NCBI GenBank assembly: GCA_018907035.1
Contig: JACCIC010000014.1
Coordinates: forward strand, 3,266,001-3,330,000
Length of the DNA: 64,000 nt
From: Sycobia sp. Sy_11
Lineage: Eukaryota; Arthropoda; Insecta; Hymenoptera; Epichrysomallidae
Reading direction: 5' to 3'
Shown: positions 11,061-24,346 of the stretch, in pieces
Layout of the letters: the number at the start of each line of letters is the position of its first letter
Position numbering within the stretch: the first letter of the stretch is position 1
Position numbers and translations under genes: made by a program
Notes under the pieces: generated by a model
Database searches by the model: none
Seen by the model: only the letters and a program-made list of their open reading frames with translations
Told to the model about the DNA's origin: nothing

Positions 11061-13800
11061 ATTAAATTCACGGCAAAACAAAAAGGCTTTCATCAAGTTC
11101 TTTTTCTCTTCATATATGTGTTGTATAATTGGATTTTTAATTCTTATTTGTATTTTCTTTTCTTTTTTATTTTTCCGTACGAAAAAGAACTGTGTTAATT
11201 TACATATCGCAAGAAAATTAAGAAAAAACTTTTAATAAAATACGTTTGCAATACAATTTGCAGATGTTTTGCATTATGTCAATATATAAGGTATTGGTAG
11301 AATTAAAAATAAATTTTCACGAAAAAAAAATTGTGTTTTTTTTTTGTAATAAATTATGCGAGTGCATTCGAGTTAGAATAAAATACTATAGTAATGCTTA
11401 GAAACAAAAAAAATCAAAGATCATTGCTGTGTTCTTCAATATAATAATTTAAGTAAAATAAAGCGTTAGTTAGAAAAAGCATCTATTAGAAATTTGTTAA
11501 TTTAATTAAATAATTCTTATAGGCATGCATAAGATAAAATTCAAGAGAAAAAAGAAGAAGAAATGATTTAACAACCTGGTTCGACTAAATTATATAGGAG
11601 CTATAAAAAGATCATTTTGAATGAATCGATACTTTTATGCTAAAAGTGAATTTTTAGAAATAACGTTTTTTGAAATTTGGAAAATAGTCTGCTGCAATAA
11701 AGTTTAAGGAGTAAAATATAGCATTTATTCAGGAGATGATCAACAATATCGATTTGAGTATTACTTGTACTTATATATTTATAGATACAGACGTTTTCAT
11801 AAGACAGATTTTTTTTTGGTATTTGCGAATTGTAAGAAAATCTTCGGTACTCACTGCTCTGTGACCGTTGTTGCACCCCCGAATTTATACAATAATAAAA
11901 TAACAGATAGTAAACAGTAAATTATAAAAATTGTAAGGGTAAAATTCAATTTTATAAGCGCGAAGCAAAAACTATGTATGCATCGCTTTATGCCTATATA
12001 TTATGACGTTATAATGTAAATATAAATTTTACATCATTAGTTTGAATTGATGAAAATATTTAAACCTCGTACTTATGTTTCCTTGGTGTTGAAATAGTAC
12101 GACTAGAGCGACGATAGTTTTATAATTCTTGTTATTAAATTGTATATTTTCCAAATCATGGTGAAATCAACTGAAATAGATATGTGCATATACAATTTTA
12201 TATATATATATATATATATGATTTTGTCACTGAAAAAGAAGATGTGTCAACGATTTTTATAAACAAAAAGCCTCGAGAAAGAAACAAATATAAAAACTAT
12301 AATATAACTAATATAAAGAAAGTTTTTAATTTTTTACAAAAAGAACAAATGAATTTTACACTTTAGGAAAGATGTAAGATGCTGCCGCGCAGGCAAAGTC
12401 AGAAAGAAACTGATCGTCATTTAAAATGAGAAGTAATATATCAAGAGTATTAGGCAATGGCATCGAACGTGTAATCTTCTTCAATCTTCAAGCAGATACT
12501 TATCTGCATAAGTATCTTGTCAGTTGTTATTCTTCTTTTCAATTTGAAACAAAAGTATAATGACAGACGTATATACAGATAACTCTATATTATCAAATGG
12601 ACATAAATTCAACATTCTACATTATTAAAAATAGTTGTCTTTTAATGTTTGACCTTCTAAGTGCAGTTTTTTCTCTATATACAGTAATGAAAATAATAAT
12701 TAAAATGTATGCCCAGTTTTTCTGAATACACTTTTCATTAATGGTTGCATAAATTTCTGACTTGCGCATCGCATATTGATTGCGTAAATCGTAAAATACT
12801 GCAAACGCATATATAGACAGTAGATATAGGTATCAGAAAAAAGCCGGAAAGTGTGCATAATAATAAAATAGGTGAAAATTGTTTTTCTTTTTTTTCACTG
12901 GATATGCGAGCAATAAATACTGGCCTTCATCAAAAAATATACATACCTCGAAGAAAAACAAACAATAAATTAAAGAAGCATACAAATTTGGTCAATAAAA
13001 ATCATATATTTTATTATAAAAATATTTTAATATATATATATAGTTTTTTATTTTATAATTATTTAACAATCCATCATTAAAAATTAAATATAATAAATCA
13101 ATATAAGAAAAATACTGTAATTATCTCACATTCTGAAAGGTATAAAAATCTAAATACTTATAAAATCTTAAATTTAAGGAATGTATTAATAATTTGCTAT
13201 ATTTTACTCGTTTTTGTCATTTACGTATATTATACAACGCTCAAATATATTTTACAATTTTTTAATTAAAGTCATAAACGAATAAACATTTCTCGTCGTT
13301 CTATTTATTAGTATTTTCGTTTTAAAGGGGGGGGGGAGGGATGAACAAGGGCGAAGTAATAACAGACGATATACAGTTAACTATATAATTATATATGCAC
13401 CTCTAAAGTTATTTATCGAATCTATCAGTATTCACAGTTGACCATTTCTTTTCAACCAAATAAAATTGCAATATAATAAAAAAATTCAAGAATAATCATT
13501 ATATGCTCAAAAGTAATAATCTTACAAATTATCCATTATTTGTCATTAAATAAAATAATATATTTTTCGATCTGATTGCAATACTTGATATTTAAAATTA
13601 TATAATATTTTCTCAAATAATTTATCATGCAAAAACACTTAGTCACTAAAATTCTCAGTTGTGTATTATTTTATTGAGTTTAAAAAAATATATAAAAATG
13701 TAATTTAATTCAATATAATAGATCGAAAAGTACGTAACAACGCTTCAACTCCCTCAACTATAAACATATATTTTCTATCTAATAAATACTATTCAAAATC

Positions 13801-16800
13801 TCAGCTCTTCGTTAAAAAGCTTTCTCCCATAAATTGCCAAGTTACGAATCGTTTCCTATAAACCGTGTCTTTCAAATAGGCACCGATCGACGGATCGTTC
13901 ATCATTTCCTCGACGATCGACTTAAAGCCCAATTGATTGGCCAGCATGTATCTGCACTCGTTGTCCTGGAGCTGCTCGACGAGCGCCTGCATGTTCTGGC
14001 TCATGGATTTCGTCACGTTTTTCTCAAGCTTGTACTTTTTGGCGCAGTCGATCGCGACCGAGGCCGGGAGCTGTTTCGACATCACGAAATCCTTCAGGTA
14101 CTTGATGTCGCCACTGAGAATACAGTGGGCGTAAATCGCGCTGGCCCAGTCCACGTGATGGTCGTACGCGCGGGCAAGAATGAGGGTTTGAGAAAAGTTC
14201 AAGTGGCGACCGATTATCTTGTTGATCTCGTCGCCGTTAAGATTTAAAATAACGGGTACCTGCTGGTTTGGCGTAGCCGCGCTGAAAAGGCCGATCTGCA
14301 GCGCGACGAGCTGGGCTTGGTGCGAGCAGCGGTACGCTAAGTTCAATTTGTGGTCCTTGACAGTCGAGGCAAATTTTTTTTTAATGCAAATATACACGTA
14401 TGGGAAGAGATTTTTTAATCAAATGGAAATTTCATACCTGAATAAAATATTGCGTCGCGTGAGTCAAATTTGTAAGCGCCAATTGCAGTCGATTCTCGGT
14501 AATTTGATTATTGGTAAATTTTATTTCCACATACGGATTATAGAATGTTCTGCCGCACTCTTTTTTGGCGTCGTTTAATAAATCATTGATGCTTGCATTT
14601 GCTTCACTTTCCCACATTAATGCAACCTCGTAATAAACTCGAAAATGCAGCGCCACCATATTAAATAATTCTTTATCATTGGGGCAGTGACGTTTAACGA
14701 AGTCTAGAAGAGCCATTTGTAAGCCGGGCACCTATTGGATAAAATAACAATGAATTTTAAAACATAACTAAGGAAGATAAAATAATTTATATTTTTATCG
14801 ATCTTTATACTTTATCTAATCCTTTTCCAAGTAAAAATTCAAACTGATCTTGTTCTTTGAGTATTTGAAAGATGTAATTCATTTCCGTAAAACGGCCAAC
14901 ACCAGTGACTAAACGGACCAATAAATTCCAATGTTTTAAATTTTGGAGAGAATTCGCAAGCTGTTGACATTTTCGAAGAACTGAAGCTATTCCCTCCATA
15001 TTGCAAGCAGCCGTAAAACAGTCGTGAGATCTAATTAGAAGTTCAACGGTGATTTTCAGCGTGACAACTAAAATAATATATTAAATGATTGCTAAAAAAG
15101 ATAGAAAAATATTGTTGTAGTTTTAATTAGCACTATTATAGTTACGATTTCTCTTTTTTCCATAAGAATGCCCAAGCAGTTTGTGCGCAATATCCAAAAG
15201 TTTTAAGCCTAAAAGGGACGAATCCTTACAAAGTTCTATCACAGATTGTAAATTCATATTATATTTGGAAGCTGCTGTAGGCTCATTAAAACCATCTAAA
15301 ATATATGCGATATTAATTAATTTATCGATATTTAAAACATTTTTATTTTTCTGTACAATATTGTAATCATAAACAAACAAATAGCGTCATTTTTTCCCTA
15401 GTATTATATTATAAATACATACATGTTTGTAAGGACAATATTTGTCAGTCATATCATAAATAACTTTAGAATAAAAGTAATAAGAAAATAGTTATTAAGC
15501 AGAAACAGTTTACTAAACAATTGAATAATTTGTGTTGCGCTTAATCTACATAATAATCATAGCTATAAACTACAATTATTGCTTGTTGTAAAAATCTATT
15601 GTAGAATGATTTTGGTGCAAGAAACACGTGTTTGTAAAAAATTAATGCGGTAGTATCGATAAAATAACTTAATTTATATAATTCAATAGTAATATACTAC
15701 TCTAAAAAAATTACCTTCAATTACTTGAGTAATATGTGCAACGATTTCCTCAGCCAAAAAATGCGCCACTTGTTGATTATCGATTTGGTAAGTGGTAATT
15801 ATAGTTCTAGCTATTTCAAGCTTCCTGTTAAATGGGCTGCTAATTATTTCTTGAAGAAATTGCATGGGATTGCTTAATGTTAAAAGAGCTTGATAATTTC
15901 TTCCCAGCAGCAATGCTAACTGGTAGCACGAAACTATTTTTATCCCAATATCAATGCCATGGTCCAATCTTTCGATTAAATTAATTAATAATGATAAGCA
16001 GTCTAATTTTTCCTGTTGTTGTGGAGTAATCGTCGGGTTTGGCACATCCGCTGCTTCGGTTAATTTGGAGTTTGAAGAAGATAGATTTACTGCAAACAGA
16101 AATATATTATTACGGTAATTTTATTTATAAAAGTTAATTAGTATTATATTACGCACAAAGCCAATAAGATTATTACTATTTCAATTTTTAATTGCTAACG
16201 CTTTTTAAGAAATCAGTAAAAAAATAAGACAAACTGTTCTTAATAATATATTGAATGTAATAATAAAATACAGCATTATTTTTACTGAATAATTTAAGAA
16301 ATAGAATAATGCTGCTCGAAATCGATTCAAATTGAAAAAATTCAAAGGTCTTTAATCCAGTACAACTTAATCCATAAGAGGCCTACGGTGGCTTGATCGC
16401 TAGAGCGAAGGACTAGTAACTTGGTGATCCGAGTTCAAATCCCGGTCTCGGCCGATTGACACAAGCACCGCTGTAATAATTTACATATGCTTTGTTTACA
16501 AACACATCGGAGACCTCCGTCGCTGATTAGCGCCGATATTTGAAAGCATAAATAGAGCGACGTTAAATAACATAAAAAAAAATCCATTATAACAATCTTT
16601 ATATTTACGCGAAGACGGCGACAATCGATGAAATCCTCGACTTCGTAATGTGCTAGTTCTCTTTCTCGGTTGATTCGTATCGGATACCAGCAATCTTTGC
16701 TGAACAGTTAGTTGATAAGGCGAAATTTCACCCTCGGCTAAACTTAAACATAGCATCAAAACTTGCAACTCCTACGATATAAAAAGTATTTTAAAAAGTT

Positions 16801-18052
16801 TTTAAGTAACACATAAAGCTTCCAACTATAATTACCCTATTTCTACAGTTGAACATCGCACTGATACGTAGTGCAGTATCTAATCTACCTATGTCTAATA
16901 AACGGCCAATCAAAACTTCAAGAGCATCTTTCTCGTCGGGTTCGGTAAGAGAACAAGTTACATGCAGTTCAGTAACACTAGATAAAATCTCAGTCTTTAA
17001 CTTTTTGTAAACGGTATCTTTGCTTTTAATTTCTATGTTGGCAGGATCCGCTAAAATACACGACTTCCACATTGCCATTTCAACAGTATCACATATTTGA
17101 CGATCTCTCGTATTCTCTTCGAGTATTTCTAAAGCCAGCTTTAGAATTTCGTATCTGTAAAATATAAACATTACAATTAAATAAATTAAATTTTTTATCG
17201 TAAAATAGAGTTTTTACCTTTCTTTAAATGATTTTACTTTGTCTGCGTGCTCGACAAAAAACTCTGAAGCCTGTTCGTAATAAACATCGTACTTTTTAAA
17301 ATCGGCAGCGCAGCGACTCCAAAAGCGTAAATCAACTGCACCGTCTTTATCAGTATTTCGCTTAAATTCACTTCGATACTGGAAAATTGTAAATATAATT
17401 ATTGTAAATAGGAAATAGGTAAAGTGTTTAAATATTATTTGTCAGAATTAGGAATATTTTAATATATTAAAGCGTTATCAAAGATTAAAAGGAAACTAAC
17501 TTGAGCAAGTATGATTTTTGAAGCTTTTAAGTTCGCAACTTTCGAAAGACTTAATGCATTGTTATAATCTTCTAAATCTATCAACTCGTAGATACATTTT
17601 TCAATTTCTGCTTCTGATTCGTGAATTTTTTCGGTGGTATCAAAACAGAAAAAATTCAACTTAACAGTAGTTTTTGAAAGTATTGTTACGTATTGCAGTA
17701 AGGACTGAAAATTCGGCGCGTCCACTATTAAATATTAAAAATAAAAAAGATAACATAAAAAAAATGATATATTCAATATAGATCATTTTGATAAAAATAT
17801 TTACCTATTAAATTTTTCTGAAATTCAGATTCTATTAAAACATTAAGTAATTTTATTTTTTCCGAAGTACTCCTTAATTTATTTTCAAGAGCTACAATAA
17901 TACATTTCACTACTACTGTCTGAATCCAATAAACGTTTTCCAAATATGTACCATCACTACATTCCCAATTAATCATTTTCTGAAGTATAAAGAAGATTCA
18001 TTAATTCTTGTTTATTTTATTAATAAGATAAGTGAATATCCTATGTTAAAAA

Positions 18053-18116
<64 letters not shown>

Positions 18117-21100
18117 CCTACATTGCACTTATAATTTGTACAATCATTTATAAATTCTGCTAAGTAATGCCCACAGTTGTTGTAGTTTCCATATTCTATG
18201 CATTGTGTAAGGAATTCAAAAAATATTTTCAGTGGATTGGTCTGTAAATTTATATCAACATTATTTACTATTTTATAAATAAAATCTAACATTATTTTAT
18301 TATTTTTGAAATATTATTTTACTGGTAAGAATATTTGTAGTCCTCTGTATAGTGTATTAACAAATCCATTTGAAATCATATAATGTAAAAGATTTAAAAC
18401 AGTGCTAGCTGACCAAATTTGTTTTTCTAAACAGTCTTCATAATTTTTTGCAAATTGCTTATTTTCAACAGATATAATAAACCATGAATAACAGTAAGAC
18501 GAAATTGAGGATGGCTAAAACAAAAATCAAAAAGTTAATAATTATATCTTATTTTCATTAATTACTTCTCTTTGTAATTTAAAATATTTACCTCATAACA
18601 AGTAGCTAAAACAGTTAAGATAGGAGATTTTAAACTTCGTGAAGCATTAAGTAAACTTCCAGGTGGATCCTGACTTTGATGGCACTTTAAAATAATTAGC
18701 CACAAATCGTCAACAAAAGTTGAAATATTTAAAAGTGAATTAGAATTCATGGAAATACCAGTTGGTTTTATAGATAACTCTGTATTTTTCAAAAATTCCG
18801 TTGTATTTGATTGAGATACACTCTATAAATTAAATTAAATCATTTTTATGGTTGTTAGTATTCAAAAATACAATTAAATGTAACATTAAGTAAATTTGAT
18901 ACTGACACTTTGTTTATCTTCCATTTCTCGACCTAATGATTCAGATAAACCAGTTTCATTATTTTTTGCACCAATATATGTTTTCTTTGCAATAAATAAA
19001 TTATGTTTTAAAAGTTGAGAATTATTTAAAGATAGACAGAGGTGTTCTTTAAAACCAATGTTTTCAAAATGTTGAACACATTCTGTAACCTGTTAGGTAA
19101 AAAAATAAGAATAATTGGTTTATTTTTTTATAGATGAAAGTATATAATTAAATGTTATTAAACTTTAATAGAAATTAATTTCGATCACAATATTGCAAAA
19201 CTTTGCCAAAGTTTGTTAAGCATTGCTAAATGTATCATTGGAATAATTATAGTAATGTCTAAACAAAGTTTGGAAAACTAGGCGAAGTTTTAAAAAAAGT
19301 GGTAAGGTCTAAACAAGCTTAGCAAGTCTTGGCAAAGATGGGTAAAGTTTAATAACAACATTACTTAAGTCTCGAAAAAAAATAATAATGGCATTGAAAA
19401 AAATTTTTTATGTGCTATGGAAATAAATTCTAAATGCAGTTTTGTTATACATTGTCTAAAAATGTATAGACTTTCCTATAAATTGTCAGACTGTATTAAG
19501 CTTTACAGAACTTTACCAAATGTTACTAGAGCTTTATCAAATATTTTCAGACTTTATCTATAATTTTTCAAGAATCCAATTGTTCATTAATGATACCAGA
19601 TTTTACCAAACTTTACTAGATTTTGTAAGGTTTTGTACAATTTTTCTAGACATTGTTTAACATTCCAATTTTACATGTTCAGCCATATTTGGCAAAGTTT
19701 GGAAAATCTGGTAAAGGTCACACAAATTTAAGCAAACTAAGTGGTTTACACTGAAGAACTTGAGGAATCTTAAAAAATGAAATTTTTTACATTTATTCAT
19801 ATCTGTATGTGTAATACCTGATGAATGGGGTACATAAAAATATGTGCCACTATTATAAATTCAAACCAAGCATTGTGAGATGCCAAAAACTTTAAAAATG
19901 ACGTTGGTAAAGGAGCATTATGTACTTTTGCAAATTTTATAATAATTTCCCAAGTATGCATAGCTTCAATAAATTTTCCATTATTATCAAGCATTGAAGC
20001 ATTTAAACATGAATAAAAACTACGTTCTAAATAATTCAAAACTATCTTTAATTCTTTTTGATTATTGTAAATAATTAACTCCAGCATATGTTCTGAAAAT
20101 AATGATAAAATACTTCTAATTAAAAAATATAGAACAATTTAATATATAGAATATATTTAATTGGTGTTCAATAGAGAGCATTCTCATACCTATGGAAATA
20201 TTTAATTCTTTTTTAACTAATTTAGCAGCTGTAACATGCAGTCTTAAATTTTCTGAGTTGATTCCAAGAATTTCTATAAAAGATATACAGCTACTAACTA
20301 TTTCTATATCTTTTATGTGTCGTAATGCAAATACATGTGCACAAAGTGAGGCTTGGGATTTTCTAAAGGAAAAAGTTATTTTGTTGAATAATTATCTAAT
20401 CAATTGTTAAATGATTATCTAATACAAAATTTTAAACTTTGATTATATTATACATACGTTTTAGATGATATTCTTCCAGACAATTTTTCTTGTTGATGCC
20501 AAAAAAGATTTGCTGCCATATTTGGTCTTGCTTCTTTTAAGAAATAAATATAACTCAATTTTTCTCTATGACCAAATTTTTTTCCTAAATTTTCATTGAA
20601 AAAATCTGGCATTGCTTCATTTTTCAAACGCCATTTAAAAAATAAAGAAGAATTAAATTTTTTGTAACCATCTAACAATTGGTACATTGTAATGTCAGTG
20701 TTTGTCTTTCTTGATTCTATTTCACTTTTTAAATATGGTAAATGTAGTATCACAGTATCAAGAACCTCCTTAGATAATCTAAAATTTTTTGTTGTTAATC
20801 CATCATCATTATTGAAAATATCTTTTAGAGTTATTTCACTAGAAACTTGCTTATGTTTTGTATAATACAAAAATATAAAAGTAAAAGTTATAAATGGATT
20901 GTCTTTTAAGAATTGATCAACATTATTTGTTAGATACTGAATAGTTTCATAAACTCCAAGTTCTAAATAATTTTTGTAATTATTTGTAGAATTACACATT
21001 TCTGTTAAAGAATCAAATAGTTTCTTATTTTTCAAATCAATATTTTCAGTTTCATTCGTTTGATTATAATTTCGTGAAAGTGAAACAACATCCAATTTAG

Positions 21101-22302
21101 TAAAAAACATTTTCTTATCAACATTGCAGCATTTTTTACAAAGAATCTCTTGTATTTCGGAAATAGTAATACATTCACCAAAAAATCTAGATAGAATCAG
21201 TTGGGCATTATTTCTTTCTTGGATTGTAAATATCCCATACCTAAGAAATAAATAATGTTTAAGAGCAAATGTATTAGTGCATCATCACAAGAGTAGATAT
21301 ACTTACCTACTCAAATGATTCAAAACTAAATAATTTAATAGAAGCATTCCATGTGATGAATCTATAGAAGATACCATAACGTCTGTTATTTTTAATTGCG
21401 TAAATATTGATTCCATAGTATTAAGATCTAATTTATTATCTTTAGTTAAATTTCCTATGTTATTAAAGTTGAGATCAATCCACAATTTTATCAATTCAAT
21501 ATCATTATATGTTAACAAGAAATCCAAAACTACATCATTCTTCAAATAAACATAAACATCATGGCAATAATAAAAATAGAGCTCCGTATAAAGTGCATTT
21601 TTAATACTTTCTGGTAAATTTATTATCTCTTCAAGGCACTTATGTGAGATCAAATCATCATGAAGACTATAAACATTATTTAATAAAATTTATTAACATA
21701 ATAAAGTTGATTGATTACTCAAAAAATTATTTTTCAAAAACAATATTATATACTTATGTGTCTTTTCGTATTTAGCTAAATAATTGATAAGGTTCCAAGC
21801 TTCTTTTTCAATATTATTAAATGATGATTCAACATGTTGAGCCAAATAATCCCTTAATAATGGCTCTTTGCATTTTAAACAAACGATTCGAATATAATCT
21901 ACAGGAATTTTCCCCTACAATATACAGTTTTTATTTTGCTAGTTCAAAAAATTTTAGATTTGCAATATTATTTGATAGATCTAAAAACATTTTTTCTTAT
22001 AAATAAAGCTTAAGACTTACCATATTTTTTAAAATATGAGAAGCTCGATGAATTTGCTTTTTTTTTAATAAACTATTTACCCATATTTCTACTTCACTTG
22101 AAAAATAATCCATTGCTTCTTGTAAAGTACAATGTCTTCTACCTTCTAAGAATTTATAAGCCAAATCTAAATGAGTTCCTTTGGCAGAAGCCTCTCTTAC
22201 AATTTCTCTATCACCAAGAATACCCCATCCTGACCAAACACCAGCTAATTCTCCAGTTAAGCACTCAGCGGGGACTCCGCCTACAGTTGCAGAATTTGCC
22301 AT
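13801..22302 (-). CDS. SPG11: spatacsin (SPG11 homologue)
   Basis: Spatacsin is the large scaffold that works with spastizin and the AP-5 complex on late endosomes and lysosomes, and in autophagic lysosome reformation. Twenty exons join with matching phases: 22302-22021, 21914-21754, 21666-21307, 21240-20458, 20362-20190, 20092-19818, 19089-18907, 18822-18592, 18514-18323, 18241-18122, 17979-17805, 17724-17501, 17378-17218, 17154-16836, 16771-16609, 16089-15715, 15295-15146, 15067-14811, 14731-14438 and 14355-13801. The total is 5433 bases, an exact multiple of three, or about 1810 aa. The last three exons encode the conserved spatacsin C-terminal domain (roughly residues 1443-1810), with family signatures such as LLVRLVTGVGRF, ALLDFVKRHCP and SGDIKYLKDF. 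The start is the ATG of MANSATVGGV. The vertebrate protein is longer (about 2440 aa), mostly because its N-terminal part is less reduced. The exon 7 donor and exon 20 acceptor are the least certain junctions. The final exon is CpG-rich, unlike the 5' exons. Confidence 0.93.
16381..16455 (+). repeat. tRNA-related SINE head or tRNA pseudogene
   Basis: The stretch has an A-box-like D arm (GGCTTGATCGCTAGAGCG, whose GCTT/GAGC stem pairs) and a B-box-like T arm (GAGTTCAAATCCC), spaced as in a tRNA. A proper anticodon stem and a matching 7-bp acceptor stem are absent, so it is not a functional tRNA. It lies in the spatacsin intron between exons 15 and 16, antisense to the gene. A tRNA-derived SINE is the simplest reading. 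Confidence 0.5.
18057..18111. repeat. (AT)n microsatellite beside a splice donor
   Basis: An array of about 27 units inside a spatacsin intron. It begins within a few bases of the exon 10 donor (GTAGGT at 18116-18121 on the minus strand), so length changes could affect donor context or intron length. Confidence 0.95.
19190..19745. repeat. quasi-repetitive intron of short degenerate motifs
   Basis: The spatacsin intron between exons 6 and 7 (19090-19817) is filled with variants of a word of about 12 bases, such as AACTTTGCCAAAG, TTTACCAAACTTTACTAG and GGCAAAGTTTGG, in both orientations. It is neither a clean tandem array nor low-complexity AT. It resembles an expanded, diverged family of small palindromic units. 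Confidence 0.5.
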
Positions 22303-23381
22303 CCTTGTAAATTCTCATCAATTTTTCCAGTTGCATTGACTTTTTTGACTTAATGTTATTATTGTTTCCAAGACTTATAATTTACAATTTAATCATTCTT
22401 TTTCTCATTGCTGATATCAAGTTGATGAGTCAATGTACTGTCAGTGCATAATTGACCTAGTTATATTTAAAAGCAACAAAAGGAGAAAAAATTACATTGG
22501 CAGATTATATACATAAGCAATGTTAAAAAAAATTATGTATTCGTATAAAATGAATTAGTAAAAATAATGATTAAGATTAGGCTTAATTAAAAAACTTAAT
22601 TAAAGTTTTACATTTCCGGATAAGATAAGGGGAGGATAAGAGAAATTGATAATAACGTTCCGGATTTATGTTTATATTCAACAAATGATTTCAAAACAAT
22701 TGTCGGTTTGTTACTTTGACTTTTGTCTTTTATTATTAATCGTTTTTTTTTTGAAGTTTTAAAAAACTGACTGACATCCGCGAAATCACGAACTCGGACT
22801 TTCGCAGCTCCCCTGCTCCGAGTTGTGTCATTATGTTTGTGTGCAATGATCAGCTGATCAGCATCTTATCTGAATGTGTTCAGATATTATCTATATACCT
22901 ATAGATAATATTAAAAAAAACTTTAATATCATTTTGTTTTATATTATATTATGATTATGTGTATGTAAAAATGATCAAATAAGTAAGTATAATAAATAAA
23001 CAAAATTATAATTTTTGTACAGAATTAATATTTTTGTACCAGATTATATGTTTTTTTTTTATAGATTTATTTAAATTAAATTATTTACATTTATATAATG
23101 AAATCTTGAAGAATAACCGTATTTCTTTTTCATCATAAAAACATAACAAATTCTTATTTATATTATCTGACATTAGACTAGTTTATACATTGATCGATGG
23201 AACCGTATATTGCACATTTTGCACTGAAAATACATACCTATTTTGGTTTTAGTCGATTTTAATATTAATATAGGTCTTTAATATTGACGTATTATAAGTT
23301 ATAAGTTAAACGAATACAGTTTCCTTTTGCTAATTGAAATTTCAAGTACATGTCTAGCCACCTGTAGCCATTTTATATAGC

Positions 23382-23480
<99 letters not shown>

Positions 23481-24346
23481 AATTAAATAGCAAAATGAAT
23501 GATGTATGACAATGACAGCCTTTGTAAAAATATTACACCGACCCAGCTCCCACCACGAACTCTCCTCACTAGTTTAAACTCAAAAGCGCACTTGCCTGCA
23601 AATCTGTATTTCTGCTATGTATATATGCACGTATATATGCATATACAATACTGTAGATTGCACTAGTGTCATCGCATCCACGCTGGTCGATTGTTACTTC
23701 TTTTTTTCTTTTTAAATCTAAATAACCTGCAGGCTACAACCTGCTACAGCAAGTGTGGATAAATTTCTGCACGCCTATACTGTACAGTTCCAGATCTACT
23801 CATCATTATAATTATATCTAGGCCATTATAGGTCAGCTCTTTTCTGCGCAAGGACAATAAGAAATTCAGAAAAAGGAAAAACGCACAAGTCGATAATCTG
23901 ATGCACTGCTATACTAGCCTGATATTATAAGCCCTAGCACGCGCACGGCTTATGAGAAGTTTGCGTTGTAAACAATAAAAGTATAAATGCATTGTTATAT
24001 TACAGTACGTGTCAGCAAAAGTTACAGTCTGGTTCTAGTGACCAATGTCTAATTTCTTGTTGGTTTGAATCACAGAAATAAAGCCGGTTATTTATATAAT
24101 ATGAACGCTAAAAGTTGCAGTTTTAATAAGGGTTTTTACCCCTGGCAGCCTCTGTGCACCAACAAGACCCCTACAACTGGAACTGTTGGGTTGCTAGCTG
24201 TTTTTAATCGGACAAATATCGATGGATTTCCCGAGAATGAGAGGCAAATTGATAATAGCTATTGAACATATTGCAAGACTTATTAAATTTTTTAATTCGG
24301 CAAGTCTCTATTTTTAATAATATACTGATGACGAATTGAATTCACG
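22303..24346. promoter_or_regulatory. divergent intergenic region, spatacsin / Ric
   Basis: A 2-kb region between the start codons of spatacsin (minus) and Ric (plus) that must hold both promoters. I see no convincing TATA or initiator pair. Positions 22780-22830 are locally CpG-rich and close to the spatacsin start, a plausible initiation zone. A compound (AT)n(GA)n microsatellite lies at 23388-23479. A 66-codon open frame at 24065-24265 ends about 80 bases before the Ric ATG. It could be an upstream ORF in the Ric 5' UTR, but there is no independent support for translation. Confidence 0.4.
23388..23479. repeat. compound (AT)n(GA)n microsatellite
   Basis: About 24 AT units run directly into about 22 AG units, located in the spatacsin/Ric divergent region. 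Confidence 0.95.

Larger units (their letters stand above)
7134..13800. other. 6.7-kb intergenic region, repeats and microsatellites
   Basis: No supported gene lies between the 5' end of the patched-domain gene and the 3' end of spatacsin. The region holds one copy of a dispersed repeat (9205-9545), two long (AT)n arrays (10537-10582 and 10637-10699), a GC-rich island (10780-11060), a short (AT)n at 12201-12219, and a G run at 13326-13337. The sequence immediately upstream of 7133 should contain the patched-domain promoter, but no clear core element stands out. A minus-strand AATAAA (TTTATT on plus near 13670) lies about 130 bases past the spatacsin stop. Confidence 0.5.

Noticed and set aside
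16381..16455. Functional tRNA gene (possible AGT anticodon)
   Set aside because: The anticodon stem does not pair around that loop and the acceptor stem is poor; treated as SINE or pseudogene.
20192..20410. 72-codon plus-strand frame
   Set aside because: It is the antisense shadow of spatacsin exon 5 (20190-20362), whose minus-strand frame fits the family and the splice phases.
24065..24265. 66-codon frame just upstream of Ric
   Set aside because: Not in frame-continuous linkage with Ric (an in-frame stop precedes the Ric ATG) and no known homologue; noted only as a possible upstream ORF.
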